Source of the DNA: MGBC131033 sp910585655
GTDB taxonomy: Bacteria > Bacillota > Clostridia > Lachnospirales > Lachnospiraceae
Length of the DNA: 64,000 nucleotides
Assembly: GCA_949502025.1 (NCBI GenBank)
Contig: CATBCG010000073.1
Coordinates: 50,747-114,746 of the forward strand
Direction of reading: 5' to 3'
Both the position numbers and the translations under genes were made by a program. Below, piece after piece: positions 50,613 to 59,991 of this stretch. The stretch's first letter is position 1. Every line of letters begins with the position of its first letter. The notes under the pieces were generated by a model, which did no database searches, was not told where the DNA came from, and saw nothing but the letters and a program-made list of their open reading frames with translations.

Positions 50613-53072
50613 ATGGAAGTAACAGAGACGAAGAAAATGACGGCGGAGGAAATCGTCGAAAATATCAGAGGGAAAATCAAACGGCATTTTGGTCGTGAGT
50701 TGGAAAATGCTTCTCAGGAGGAGTTATATAAAGCAAGCGCCCTTTGCATCCGCGACGATATTATGGACAAATGGAGCCGTACAAAGCAGAAAATCATTCA
50801 GGATGGATTAAAAACCGTATATTATATGTCCGCAGAATTTTTAATGGGGCGTGCCTATACGAATAACCTGATCAATATGAATCTGGAGGAGGAATATCAG
50901 GAAGCCTTCCGTATGATCGGACTGGATCTAAAGACGATTGCCGATCAGGAAAAAGATGCTGGTTTGGGAAACGGCGGTCTAGGACGTTTGGCAGCCTGCT
51001 TTTTGGATTCTCTGGCGACGTTAAAGCTTCCGGCAATGGGCTGCGGAATTCGCTATGAATATGGGTTGTTTAAACAAAAGATCGTAGACGGGGCGCAGAT
51101 TGAGGCAGAGGATGACTGGCTAAGCGACGGCTATGTATGGGAAGTTGAAAAGGCAGAATACAGTGTAGAAGTGCATTTTAACGGGTATGTTACAGAGGAA
51201 TGGACGGAAAACGGCTTAAAGATTACGCATCGGGATTATAATACGGTTATCGCAGTCCCATACGATGTTCCGGTTGTCGGCTATAACAGTGAATATCCGG
51301 CTACGCTTCGTTTGTGGGGCGCGCGGGCGACAGATGAATTTGATTTGAACTCTTTTAACCGCGGCGAATATACCAAGGCAGTGATGAACCGGGAGCTGGC
51401 GGAGATTATTTCCAAGGTGCTTTATCCGGCGGACGATCATGATCAGGGCAAGCAGCTTCGCCTAAAGCAGTTTTATTTCTTTACTTCTGCTACGATGCAG
51501 AGTATGGTCAACCATCATAAAAAATATTATGGGGATCTTCACACTCTGCCAAAGCATGCCGTCATTCAGATCAACGATACGCACCCAACCCTGGCGATGC
51601 CGGAGCTTATGCGTATTTTAATGGATGAGGAAGGTATGGGCTGGGATGAAGCGTATGATATTGTCAGCCAGATGTTTAATTACACCAACCATACTATTTT
51701 ATCCGAGGCGTTGGAATGCTGGGATGAGAGCATGTTCCGTCTGCTGCTGCCTCGTATTTATTCGATTATCCAGACGATTAACCAGAAATATTGCGAGATA
51801 CTTTACCGCTATTATCCTGGCGATATGCAAAAAATCAGCAAGATGGCGATTGTGGCATATGGGCAAATTCGTATGGCAAATCTGTGTGTAGCCGTTACCA
51901 GACGGGTGAACGGCGTTTCACAGCTTCACGGGGATATATTAAAGCAAGAACTGTTCCAGGATGCAGACCGGATTTATCCGCAGAAGTTTTTAGCCGTTAC
52001 CAATGGGATTACCCAGCGGCGTTGGCTGGCGTTGGCAAATCCTGGTCTTACGAAGCTGATGAGAAATGTATTAGATGAAGATTTTATCGAGGATTACCGG
52101 GTATTTGAGCGGCTCCTGCCATATGCTGACGATGCTGCCTTCCGTTCGGACTATGCCAAAGTAAAGCGGCAGAACAAAGATCGCTTAGCAGAATATTTAC
52201 AGAAGCAGCAGGGCGTGATCATCAATCCGGATTCCCTGATTGATGTGCAATGCAAGCGTCTGCACGAGTACAAACGGCAGTTGATGAAATGTATTCATCT
52301 GCTGTATTTATACAATACGTTGATGGAAAATCCGAATGCGATTACACAGCCGATTACGATGGTGTTTGCAGCAAAGGCGGCGCCTGGATATATCCGTGCA
52401 AAAAATATTATCCGTCTAATCCATGCGATTGCAGATTTGGTCAACAAAGATCCAAGGACAAAGGATTTGTTAAAGGTAGTGTTCTTAGAGAATTATCGCG
52501 TTTCCGCAGCGGAGATTTTGATTCCTGCCGCCGATATCAGCGAGCAGATTTCTACCGCCGGTCTGGAAGCTTCCGGCACGGGAAACATGAAATTTATGAT
52601 GAACGGCGCGATCACACTGGGAACGATGGACGGCGCAAACGTAGAGATTTACGAACAGGTAGGACCGGAAAATATCTTTATTTTTGGAGCGACGGCTACC
52701 GAAGTCAGCAATATGAAGAAGTTCCGCTCCTATCATCCGGGTGAGATTTTTGAGCGGAACATGATTGTACGGAAGGCAGTAGACCGTTTGGTAGACGGTA
52801 CGTTGTCTACGGTAAGCCGGCAGCAGTTTTCAACGTTGTACCAGTCTCTTCTGTTTGGAGATCAGGAGGGAGCCGATCCGTATTTTGTTTTATATGATCT
52901 GCCTGCTTATATTGAACGGTTTGCACAGGCAGTCGAAACCTATCAGGAACAGCCGGAAGAATGGTTGAGAAAGGCGATTATCAATACTGCAAAATCGGGA
53001 TATTTCAGTTCGGATCGTACGATTGAAGAGTACAACGCCAAAATTTGGGGTTTGAGCAGGTTTGAGGCATGA
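50613..53072 (+). CDS. glgP: Glycogen/starch phosphorylase
   Basis: An 819-residue PLP enzyme releasing glucose 1-phosphate from alpha-1,4-glucan ends. The N-terminal region has VYYMSAEFLMGRAYTNNLIN and GLGNGGLGRLAACFLDSLAT. The PLP site is EASGTGNMKFMMNGAITLGT, with the Schiff-base Lys in NMKF, followed by DGANVEIYEQVG. The regulatory phosphorylation extension of animal enzymes is absent. Length is typical for bacteria. It is separated from glgA by a hairpin-rich gap and overlaps the GH13 gene by four bases (ATGA). Confidence 0.95.
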   Translation: MEVTETKKMTAEEIVENIRGKIKRHFGRELENASQEELYKASALCIRDDIMDKWSRTKQKIIQDGLKTVYYMSAEFLMGRAYTNNLINMNLEEEYQEAFRMIGLDLKTIADQEKDAGLGNGGLGRLAACFLDSLATLKLPAMGCGIRYEYGLFKQKIVDGAQIEAEDDWLSDGYVWEVEKAEYSVEVHFNGYVTEEWTENGLKITHRDYNTVIAVPYDVPVVGYNSEYPATLRLWGARATDEFDLNSFNRGEYTKAVMNRELAEIISKVLYPADDHDQGKQLRLKQFYFFTSATMQSMVNHHKKYYGDLHTLPKHAVIQINDTHPTLAMPELMRILMDEEGMGWDEAYDIVSQMFNYTNHTILSEALECWDESMFRLLLPRIYSIIQTINQKYCEILYRYYPGDMQKISKMAIVAYGQIRMANLCVAVTRRVNGVSQLHGDILKQELFQDADRIYPQKFLAVTNGITQRRWLALANPGLTKLMRNVLDEDFIEDYRVFERLLPYADDAAFRSDYAKVKRQNKDRLAEYLQKQQGVIINPDSLIDVQCKRLHEYKRQLMKCIHLLYLYNTLMENPNAITQPITMVFAAKAAPGYIRAKNIIRLIHAIADLVNKDPRTKDLLKVVFLENYRVSAAEILIPAADISEQISTAGLEASGTGNMKFMMNGAITLGTMDGANVEIYEQVGPENIFIFGATATEVSNMKKFRSYHPGEIFERNMIVRKAVDRLVDGTLSTVSRQQFSTLYQSLLFGDQEGADPYFVLYDLPAYIERFAQAVETYQEQPEEWLRKAIINTAKSGYFSSDRTIEEYNAKIWGLSRFEA

Positions 53073-55201
53073 TTTGGTCACATGTATCTACAGAAGTAGA
53101 ATATAGAAACCCGTTAGGGGCATTGCGGACAGGCGAGGCAGTACGCCTGTCCCTTGCCGCGGTATCGACAGAGCCTAAGAAGGAAGCCTATGAAGTACGA
53201 ATGAAGCTGTTGACGCCGGACGGAACCTGGAAGGAGTACGAGCTTATACGGACAGCCAAGGGAGAAGGCAGCACGGAAAGCAGCGATAGTGAAGAGACGG
53301 GGTGTGCAGGAAACTCAGAGCATACGCCGTCTTTTCCGGCTGCCAAGACAAAAGAGGGGGCGGTTTGCTGGTGGTCATGTGAGTGGACGGCTCCAGAACA
53401 GTCAGGTGTTTATTGGTATTATTTTTCCATCCGTAAGGGAGAGGAAGAGCTTTTTTATGGGGCAAATGCCGGTAGACAAAGCGGACAGGGCAGTCTTTGG
53501 CAGGAGATTCCGCCGTGTTATCAACTGACGGTTTATGAAAAAAACTTTGTAACACCGGAATGGTTCCAAAATGCAACTATGTACCAGATTTTTCCGGATC
53601 GCTACTGCAGAGGAAGGAAAGAAAATCTGGAGAAGGGGCTTCGTTATCATTTGTTCCGATGCCGGAAAATGTATGTGCATCAAAGCTGGGAGGAGGTTCC
53701 TTTTTATCGGGCTATGCCAGGGGAACGGGACTATTATCCTTCTGACTTTTTTGGAGGAGATCTGGAGGGCATCCGTCAGAACTTAGATATGTTACAGGAG
53801 ATGGGAATTACCTGCTTGTATCTAAATCCGGTTGTAGAGTCCGATTCCAATCACCGTTACAACACCGCGGATTACAAAAAGGTAGATCCGATTTTAGGGA
53901 CGATGGAAGACTTTATTCAGCTTTGCAGGGAAGCGGAGCAAAAAGGGATTCGTATTTTGCTGGACGGGGTATTTTCCCATACCGGTTCAGACAGTATTTA
54001 TTTTAATAAAGAAAAAAATTATTTGGAACCTGGAGCCTATCAGGAGGAGGAATCTCCATACGATAGTTGGTACAGCTTTGGAGAAAGCCGCAGGGATTAT
54101 AAAAGCTGGTGGGGGTTCGATACCTTGCCGGAGGTCAATGAACTGGATGCTTCCTGGCAGGATTATATCATAAAAGGAAAAGAAAGTGTATTTCGCCATT
54201 GGCTTGATAAGGGAGCGTACGGGTTTCGTCTGGATGTAGCCGACGAGCTTCCGGACGAGGTAATTGAAGAGATGCGTCTGGCGACAAAACAAAAAGATGC
54301 CGACAAAGTGCTGCTCGGCGAGGTCTGGGAGGATGCAACGACCAAGGAAAGCTATGGAACCAAGCGTACTTATGCGTTGGGCAAGGGATTGGACAGTGTA
54401 ATGAACTATCCTTTTAGAGACTATACGCTTGCCTGGCTGAATGGTCATTGCCAGACAGAGGATTTGGCAGATTTTTTAAATGCGCAAAGAGCCAATTATC
54501 CGGAGCCGATGTATTTGGCGCTGATGAATCTTCTCTCTTCCCATGACGTCGCCAGACTGCGCACGGTGTTAGGAGCCGGAAGCGAGCTAAAGGGGATGAG
54601 CCGTATCGCTCAGGCAGAATACCGCCTGGATTATGTGGCGGAACGCCGTGGCGCCAGGCTTTCCAGACTGGCAATGCTACTGCAGTTTATCCTGCCTGGT
54701 GTGCCGTCGGTTTACTATGGGGACGAATATGGTATGTGCGGGTTGAGTGATCCGTTTAACCGGGGACCGTTTGAAAAGCGTGATCCGGCGTTGGCAGAGT
54801 ATGTGAAAGAAATTTCTCTTTTACGGCGCAGGGAAAAATGTCTGCGTTTAGGAAGAATGAGCGCAAGAAGTTACGGTTCTTCTTTGTTGGCTGTACTGCG
54901 TCTGTATCCGCCTTCTTTAGGGAAGGAAGAAGCGTTTTTGGCGGTTTTTAACCGATCGCCGGAACCACAGCAGATTGTTATTCGGTTGTGGGAATTTACA
55001 GAAGGACTTACTGTGGAGGAACGTACTTGGCTTTGGGAACATTCCCGTATTCTACCGAAGGATGTCGTTGCGGTAGCCGGTACAGGAAAAAAGCGTACGA
55101 AGGCTTGTATAGATGCGGACAGAGAAAGCGGGACGGAATGCGGCTGGCAGCTTTCTCTTACCTTAGGCGCTTATGAAGGAGAGGTTTTGCATATCCATTG
55201 A
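53069..55201 (+). CDS. GH13 alpha-glucan hydrolase (neopullulanase/debranching type)
   Basis: A 710-residue GH13 enzyme. An N-terminal beta-sandwich of about 165 residues, with a Ser/Glu-rich insert near residue 70, precedes the barrel: WFQNATMYQIFPDRYCRG, ILLDGVFSHTGSDS (region I), YGFRLDVADELPDE (II, nucleophile Asp), KVLLGEVWEDATTK (III, Glu) and NLLSSHDVARLRTVLG (IV). There is no signal peptide, so it acts inside the cell. Position behind glgP suggests it trims branch stubs or maltodextrins left by phosphorylase. Neopullulanase, cyclomaltodextrinase and alpha-glucosidase activities cannot be told apart from sequence alone. The start overlaps the glgP stop. Confidence 0.9.
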   Translation: MIWSHVSTEVEYRNPLGALRTGEAVRLSLAAVSTEPKKEAYEVRMKLLTPDGTWKEYELIRTAKGEGSTESSDSEETGCAGNSEHTPSFPAAKTKEGAVCWWSCEWTAPEQSGVYWYYFSIRKGEEELFYGANAGRQSGQGSLWQEIPPCYQLTVYEKNFVTPEWFQNATMYQIFPDRYCRGRKENLEKGLRYHLFRCRKMYVHQSWEEVPFYRAMPGERDYYPSDFFGGDLEGIRQNLDMLQEMGITCLYLNPVVESDSNHRYNTADYKKVDPILGTMEDFIQLCREAEQKGIRILLDGVFSHTGSDSIYFNKEKNYLEPGAYQEEESPYDSWYSFGESRRDYKSWWGFDTLPEVNELDASWQDYIIKGKESVFRHWLDKGAYGFRLDVADELPDEVIEEMRLATKQKDADKVLLGEVWEDATTKESYGTKRTYALGKGLDSVMNYPFRDYTLAWLNGHCQTEDLADFLNAQRANYPEPMYLALMNLLSSHDVARLRTVLGAGSELKGMSRIAQAEYRLDYVAERRGARLSRLAMLLQFILPGVPSVYYGDEYGMCGLSDPFNRGPFEKRDPALAEYVKEISLLRRREKCLRLGRMSARSYGSSLLAVLRLYPPSLGKEEAFLAVFNRSPEPQQIVIRLWEFTEGLTVEERTWLWEHSRILPKDVVAVAGTGKKRTKACIDADRESGTECGWQLSLTLGAYEGEVLHIH

Positions 55202-55254
55202 CAAGCATTTCCGGTCGGTGTATCATAGGGAAGAGATTGAAAAGAAAACGGACG

Positions 55255-55300
55255 GGGTACTCCTTTCTCAGATGAAACTGATTCCTGAAAGGGAGTACCC
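55255..55300. other. Hairpin in the gap before tex
   Basis: GGGTACTCC (55255-55263) pairs with GGGAGTACCC (55291-55300) with one bulge, then TTTC/GAAA, and CAG/CTG closes a six-base loop. No T run follows. Upstream, GTGTATCATAGGGAAG (55219-55233) matches one arm of the palindromic repeat family. Confidence 0.6.
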
Positions 55301-55323
55301 TAAATTCAAACAGGAGAAGCAAA

Positions 55324-57486
55324 ATGGATATTGCAAAGCAGTTAGCGGGAGAATTAGGGATTGCATTATGGCAGGTAGAGGCGGTAATCAAGTTATTAGA
55401 GGAGGGCAATACGATTCCGTTTATCGCCAGATATCGAAAGGAGCAGCATGGAGCCTTAAATGATGAAGTGCTTCGGAACTTAGAAGAAAGGCTGCGTTAT
55501 TTACGGAATTTGGAAGAAAAAAAGGAACAGGTATTGGTTAGCATCAAGGAGCAGGGGAAGCTGACCGAAGAGCTAAGGACACAGATCCTGGCTGCCCAAA
55601 CGCAGGTTGAGGTAGAGGACTTGTATCGTCCATATCGCCCGAAGCGTCGTACGAGAGCGACCATTGCCAAGGAAAAAGGACTAGAGCCTTTGGCAAATAT
55701 CATCCTTCTTCAAATGACAGACAAGGCGTTAATCGAGGAGGCAAAGCCGTTTGTTTGCCCGGAAGCTGAGGAAGGAAAGCGGGTGATGAACGAAGCGGAA
55801 GCAATCGCGGGAGCGATGGATATTCTGGCAGAGGGGATTTCAGATAATGCGGATTATCGAAGCCATATCCGCCGCCTGACGATGGAGGAAGGATGGATCG
55901 TATCTGCTGCCAGGAAGGAAAAAGAAAAATCGGTTTATGAAATGTATTACCAGTATGAGGAGCGTGTCAGCAAGACGGCAGGGTATCGGATTTTAGCGTT
56001 AAACCGGGGAGAAGCAGAAAAGTTTTTGACTGTAAAGATTACGGCGCCGGAGGAAGCGATCATACGTTACCTGGAAGCAAACGTCATTACCAGAGAAAAT
56101 CCGAATACCAAGGGAGCGCTGCAAGAGGTGGTGGCAGACAGCTATCGCCGCCTAATCGCGCCGTCGATTGAACGGGATATCCGAAGCGAGCTGACAGAAC
56201 GGGCAGAAGATGGAGCCATTAAAGTGTTCGGCCAGAATTTAAGCCAGTTGTTAATGCAGCCGCCAATTACCGGGCATAACGTACTGGGCTGGGATCCGGC
56301 GTTTCGGACGGGATGTAAATTAGCCGTAGTCGATGCGACCGGAAAGGTATTAGATACGACGGTCGTATACCCGACTGAGCCGCAAAATAAAATAGAAGAA
56401 ACAAAGAAAACTGTAAAAAAACTGATCGATCAATATAATATTTCTTTGATTTCCGTAGGAAACGGGACTGCTTCCAGGGAGTCTGAGCAGGTGATTGTAG
56501 AAATGCTAAAGGAAATCCCTAAGCCGGTTTCTTATGTGATTGTCAACGAAGCCGGTGCTTCTGTCTATTCTGCAAGCAAGCTGGCAAGCGAGGAATTTCC
56601 AAATTATGATGTCGGGCAGAGAAGCGCCGCTTCCATTGCCAGACGCTTACAGGATCCGCTGGCAGAGCTGGTAAAGATTGAACCAAAGGCGATTGGAGTA
56701 GGGCAGTACCAGCATGATATGAATCAGAAAAAGCTGGGAGAGGCGCTTTCGGGCGTAGTCGAGGATTGCGTCAACCGGGTAGGCGTAGACTTAAATACCG
56801 CGTCGGCTTCTTTACTGGAATATGTTTCCGGCGTCAGCAAAGCGATCGCCAAAAATATCGTTGCATACCGGGAGGAAAACGGACGTTTTCAAAACAGGCG
56901 TCAGTTGTTAAAAGTGCCGAAGCTAGGACCGAAGGCATTTGAACAATGCGCAGGGTTTATGCGGATTGCAGGAGGGGACAACCCGTTGGATTCCACAAGC
57001 GTTCATCCGGAATCTTATGAGGCTGCTTTGAGGCTCTTAAAAAAGCTTGGTTATCAGACCGAGGATATCAAAGGCGGTATCACCGGGCTTTCTCTGACGG
57101 TACGAAACAAACAGGACAAAGGAAAGCTGGCGGAAGAGCTTGGAATCGGTGAGCTGACTTTAACGGATATGATCAAAGAGTTAGAAAAACCAGGACGTGA
57201 TCCAAGAGAGGAAATGCCAAAGCCAATCCTGCGAACCGATGTTATGGAAATGAAGGATTTAAAAGAAGGCATGATTTTAAAGGGGACTGTCCGAAATGTC
57301 ATTGACTTTGGAGCTTTTGTTGATATCGGTGTTCATCAGGACGGGCTGGTACACATTTCCCAGCTCAGCAGCAAAAAGTTTGTCAAACATCCGTTAGAAG
57401 TAGTCAGCGTAGGAGATATTGTAGAAGTCAAGGTATTGAGCGTAGACCTGGAAAAACACCGCATCCAGTTGACGATGAAATTATAA
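55324..57486 (+). CDS. tex: Tex, RNA-binding transcription accessory protein
   Basis: A 720-residue Tex protein. The N-terminal helical region has LLEEGNTIPFIARYRKEQHGAL and VEDLYRPYRPKRRTRA. A YqgF/RuvX-like RNase H fold follows (VLGWDPAFRTGCKLAVVD). Helix-hairpin-helix repeats come next (VGVDLNTASASLLEYVSGVS, GRFQNRRQLLKVPKLGPKAF). A C-terminal S1 domain (LKEGMILKGTVRNVIDFGAFVDIG) binds RNA. Tex influences transcription and RNA turnover. Length is normal. A repeat-containing gap follows its stop. Confidence 0.95.
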   Translation: MDIAKQLAGELGIALWQVEAVIKLLEEGNTIPFIARYRKEQHGALNDEVLRNLEERLRYLRNLEEKKEQVLVSIKEQGKLTEELRTQILAAQTQVEVEDLYRPYRPKRRTRATIAKEKGLEPLANIILLQMTDKALIEEAKPFVCPEAEEGKRVMNEAEAIAGAMDILAEGISDNADYRSHIRRLTMEEGWIVSAARKEKEKSVYEMYYQYEERVSKTAGYRILALNRGEAEKFLTVKITAPEEAIIRYLEANVITRENPNTKGALQEVVADSYRRLIAPSIERDIRSELTERAEDGAIKVFGQNLSQLLMQPPITGHNVLGWDPAFRTGCKLAVVDATGKVLDTTVVYPTEPQNKIEETKKTVKKLIDQYNISLISVGNGTASRESEQVIVEMLKEIPKPVSYVIVNEAGASVYSASKLASEEFPNYDVGQRSAASIARRLQDPLAELVKIEPKAIGVGQYQHDMNQKKLGEALSGVVEDCVNRVGVDLNTASASLLEYVSGVSKAIAKNIVAYREENGRFQNRRQLLKVPKLGPKAFEQCAGFMRIAGGDNPLDSTSVHPESYEAALRLLKKLGYQTEDIKGGITGLSLTVRNKQDKGKLAEELGIGELTLTDMIKELEKPGRDPREEMPKPILRTDVMEMKDLKEGMILKGTVRNVIDFGAFVDIGVHQDGLVHISQLSSKKFVKHPLEVVSVGDIVEVKVLSVDLEKHRIQLTMKL

Positions 57487-57488
57487 TA

Positions 57489-57628
57489 TGTCCGAAGAGG
57501 GCGGTAGCGGTACTTTAAAAACAGCGAAAGCCCACGAAGGACACAGCAGGATTGTCGGATGAGGTACTTGGCAGAAGGCAATCCTGCTAGGGGAAGGTGT
57601 CCGAAGAGGGCGGTAGCGGTACTTTAAA
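57489..57628. repeat. Structured palindromic element, copy 2, with 31-bp direct repeats
   Basis: GGACAC (57539-57544) pairs with 57597-57602 and AGCAGGATTG (57545-57554) with 57579-57588. A one-sided 8-base bulge lies at 57589-57596, and the loop contains GGTACTTGGC. This repeats the architecture of 37510-37603. In addition, an identical 31-base sequence (57489-57519 and 57598-57628, beginning TGTCCGAAGAGGG) flanks the core. The 3' copy overlaps the outer stem. Confidence 0.8.
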
Positions 57629-57643
57629 TAGGAGGAAATTTTT

Positions 57644-58324
57644 ATGAAGGAATATAAAATCAGTGTCAAGCTGAATACCTTAGATATGTACTGCTTTCTG
57701 ATGCGTCATGAATATGGTTCCTTTTCCGGGTTGTTTGGGCTAGCGGTGAGTCTGGCGTCTCTGGTGGCGTTACTAGCCGGGGTAGGGAGAGAGGATCGGA
57801 ACACACAGATTTTATTGGGTCTGGTAGCCGTCTGCTTTACGATATTAAATCCGCTGAGGCTGTTTTTCCGCGCCCAGAAGCAGCTTACCCTAAATCCGAC
57901 GTTCCATAAACCGATTGAATATACGTTTGCAGAGGCGGGGATGCACATTGCCCAGGGAGAAGAGCAGATGGACGTGGCATGGGCAGATATGAAAAAGCTG
58001 ATACGCGGCAGGAGAATTATGATTTTATACCTCTCCAAAGTAGTCGGCTATATTTTCCCAAAATCCCAATGCAAAGGGCAATACGAGGAAATTGCGGCCA
58101 TGATTCAGCTAAAGATGGCGCAGGCATCGGCAAAAAGCGCCGTGGCAGAACAAGGAGAGCCAGATAAAGAAGGACAAAAGGATGTTGACGAGGTGCCGGA
58201 AGAGACTTTAGAGGAGCTGCGTAAGGCAGCATGGAAACGTTCAGGAAAAAAGAAAACAGCCAGAAACTATGATATGCCGCCGGGTGAGGCAGAAATCTGG
58301 GGCGACGACGAGGAGGAGTCCTAG
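57644..58324 (+). CDS. YcxB-family membrane protein
   Basis: A 226-residue protein. Two adjacent hydrophobic segments (about residues 26-45, GLFGLAVSLASLVALLAGVG, and 54-70) precede a YcxB-like domain (YTFAEAGMHIAQGEEQMDVAW, then LYLSKVVGYIFPKSQ). The C-terminal 60 residues are charged and probably disordered (Glu/Lys-rich, ending GDDEEES). The domain matches the YcxB-like family of unknown function. AGGAGG precedes the ATG. It may be first in the transcript running into the tsa genes, 36 bases upstream of tsaE. Confidence 0.7.
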   Translation: MKEYKISVKLNTLDMYCFLMRHEYGSFSGLFGLAVSLASLVALLAGVGREDRNTQILLGLVAVCFTILNPLRLFFRAQKQLTLNPTFHKPIEYTFAEAGMHIAQGEEQMDVAWADMKKLIRGRRIMILYLSKVVGYIFPKSQCKGQYEEIAAMIQLKMAQASAKSAVAEQGEPDKEGQKDVDEVPEETLEELRKAAWKRSGKKKTARNYDMPPGEAEIWGDDEEES

Positions 58325-58360
58325 CGGGGCTTTTCGCTGGACGGGTAGGGAGGAAAAAGC

Positions 58361-58792
58361 ATGACAACGATAATAGAAAGCCGTTCTGCGGAGGAGACAT
58401 TTGCATTTGGGAAACGACTAGGAGAAGCCGCCCTACCAGGGCAGGTTATTTGCTTAAATGGTGATCTGGGTGTTGGAAAGACTGTCTTTACGCAAGGATT
58501 TGCAGCGGGACTTGGGATTATAGAGCCGGTCAACAGCCCGACGTTTACGATTCTTCAGGAGTATTTAGAGGGGCGTCTGCCTTTTTACCATTTTGACGTA
58601 TACCGGATCGCCGATATAGAAGAAATGGAAGAAATCGGATATGAGGATTGCTTTTATGGAAATGGGGTCTGCCTGATTGAATGGGCGGAGCTGATTCAGG
58701 AGCTGATACCAAAAGAAGCCGTTCAGGTGAGGATAGAAAAGAACCTTGACTATGGCTTTGATTATAGACGGCTTTTTCTGGAATGCCCATAA
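58361..58792 (+). CDS. tsaE: tRNA t6A synthesis ATPase TsaE
   Basis: A 143-residue P-loop protein. Walker A is GDLGVGKTVFTQGFAAGLG. VNSPTFTILQEYLEGRLPFYHFDVYRI and CLIEWAELIQELIP are the TsaE signatures. It works with TsaB and TsaD to attach threonylcarbamoyl to A37 of ANN-decoding tRNAs. AGGGAGG lies upstream. tsaB follows 38 bases later and tsaD is in the same gene run. Confidence 0.95.
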   Translation: MTTIIESRSAEETFAFGKRLGEAALPGQVICLNGDLGVGKTVFTQGFAAGLGIIEPVNSPTFTILQEYLEGRLPFYHFDVYRIADIEEMEEIGYEDCFYGNGVCLIEWAELIQELIPKEAVQVRIEKNLDYGFDYRRLFLECP

Positions 58793-58830
58793 GGCAGAAT
58801 GCTTTGTAAAACGAACAGGGGGAAATAGGC

Positions 58831-59529
58831 ATGCGGATATTAGGAATAGACAGTTCCGGGCTGGTGGCATCGGTCGCTCTTTTGACAGACGGCTGTCTGA
58901 CTGCGGAATATACAATACATTATAAAAAAACACATTCTCAAACGTTGCTTCCTATGCTGGACGAGATTCTTAGGATGTGTGAGGCAGAGCCGTCAGAGTT
59001 AGATGCGATTGCCGTTGCGGCAGGACCAGGTTCTTTTACCGGGCTTCGGATCGGCTCTGCTACAGCAAAAGGCTTGGCGCAGGCTTGGGGGAAACCGATT
59101 GTACCGGTGCCGACGACGGCAGGGCTTGCCTATAATTTGTTCGGCGCGACAGGTCTGATTTGCCCGATCATGGATGCCAGAAGGAACCAGGTATACAATG
59201 GTTTGTATACGTTTGAAGGCGAAAAATTGGTGACGGTATGTGAGCAGAGAGCGTTAGGCGTGGAAGAGCTGGCAGAGGAATTAAATGCCAGAGGGAGCGA
59301 GGTCTTGTTTTTAGGAGACGGAGTAGATGTGTATCGGACGTTGTTAGAGGAACTACTGCGCGTCGGGCATCAGTGGGCTTTGCCGCATTTGTCAAACCAG
59401 CGCGCCGGGGCGGTTGCCGCCCTGGGAGAGCAGCTTTATTTGTCAGGCGTAAAACAGACGGCTGCCGAGCATACTCCGGTTTATCTACGGATGTCCCAGG
59501 CAGAGCGAGAGAGGCTGGAACGTTCATGA
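58831..59529 (+). CDS. tsaB: tRNA t6A synthesis protein TsaB
   Basis: A 232-residue ASKHA-fold protein. ILGIDSSGLVASVALL opens it, KKTHSQTLLPMLDEIL and AVAAGPGSFTGLRIGSATAKG follow, then CPIMDARRNQVYNGLY. TsaB is the inactive scaffold paralogue that pairs with TsaD. The stop overlaps the rimI start (ATGA at 59526-59529). Confidence 0.94.
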   Translation: MRILGIDSSGLVASVALLTDGCLTAEYTIHYKKTHSQTLLPMLDEILRMCEAEPSELDAIAVAAGPGSFTGLRIGSATAKGLAQAWGKPIVPVPTTAGLAYNLFGATGLICPIMDARRNQVYNGLYTFEGEKLVTVCEQRALGVEELAEELNARGSEVLFLGDGVDVYRTLLEELLRVGHQWALPHLSNQRAGAVAALGEQLYLSGVKQTAAEHTPVYLRMSQAERERLERS

Positions 59530-59966
59530 GAATCCGGGAGATGAAGGAAGAGGACTTGGATCAGGTAGTAGAATTGGAACAAATTATCTTTTCTCTGCCG
59601 TGGAGCAGAGAAAGCTTTATGGCAGAACTGACGGCTGTCGGGCATTATTATCTGGTGGCGGAGGAAGAAGGTCGGATTTTAGGCTATTGCGGTTATAACA
59701 GCGTGACAGGCGAAGGTGAGATTTATAATGTGGCAGTACGGCAGGACGCCAGAAACCAGGGAGTAGGAAGGCGTATGCTAGAGGCGATGTTGCAGGATGG
59801 GAAAAAGCGGGGGATTTCTGGCTTTACGCTAGAGGTACGAGTCGGAAACAGCCCGGCTATTCATTTATACGAAAGCCTGGGATTTCAGGCAGTAGGAATT
59901 CGTAAAGCATTTTATCAAAGACCGACGGAAGATGCCCTGATTATGTGGCGCTATGACGGAAAATAG
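59526..59966 (+). CDS. rimI: Ribosomal protein S18-alanine N-acetyltransferase
   Basis: A 146-residue GNAT enzyme: MRIREMKEEDLDQVVELE, FSLPWSRESFMAEL, the acetyl-CoA loop VRQDARNQGVGRRML and FTLEVRVGNSPAIHLYESLGF. RimI acetylates the N-terminus of S18. The longer frame from 59373 is out of register with tsaB and is replaced by the ATG at 59526, coupled to the tsaB stop. The tsaB-rimI-tsaD association is common in Firmicutes. Confidence 0.92.
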   Translation: MRIREMKEEDLDQVVELEQIIFSLPWSRESFMAELTAVGHYYLVAEEEGRILGYCGYNSVTGEGEIYNVAVRQDARNQGVGRRMLEAMLQDGKKRGISGFTLEVRVGNSPAIHLYESLGFQAVGIRKAFYQRPTEDALIMWRYDGK

Positions 59967-59991
59967 GTCTGTAGAGGCAGAGGAGAAAACT

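Noticed and set aside
57489..57628. Two identical 31-base repeats could suggest a CRISPR array
   Set aside because: Only two copies, separated by a 78-base structured core, with no cas genes; it is part of a palindromic element.
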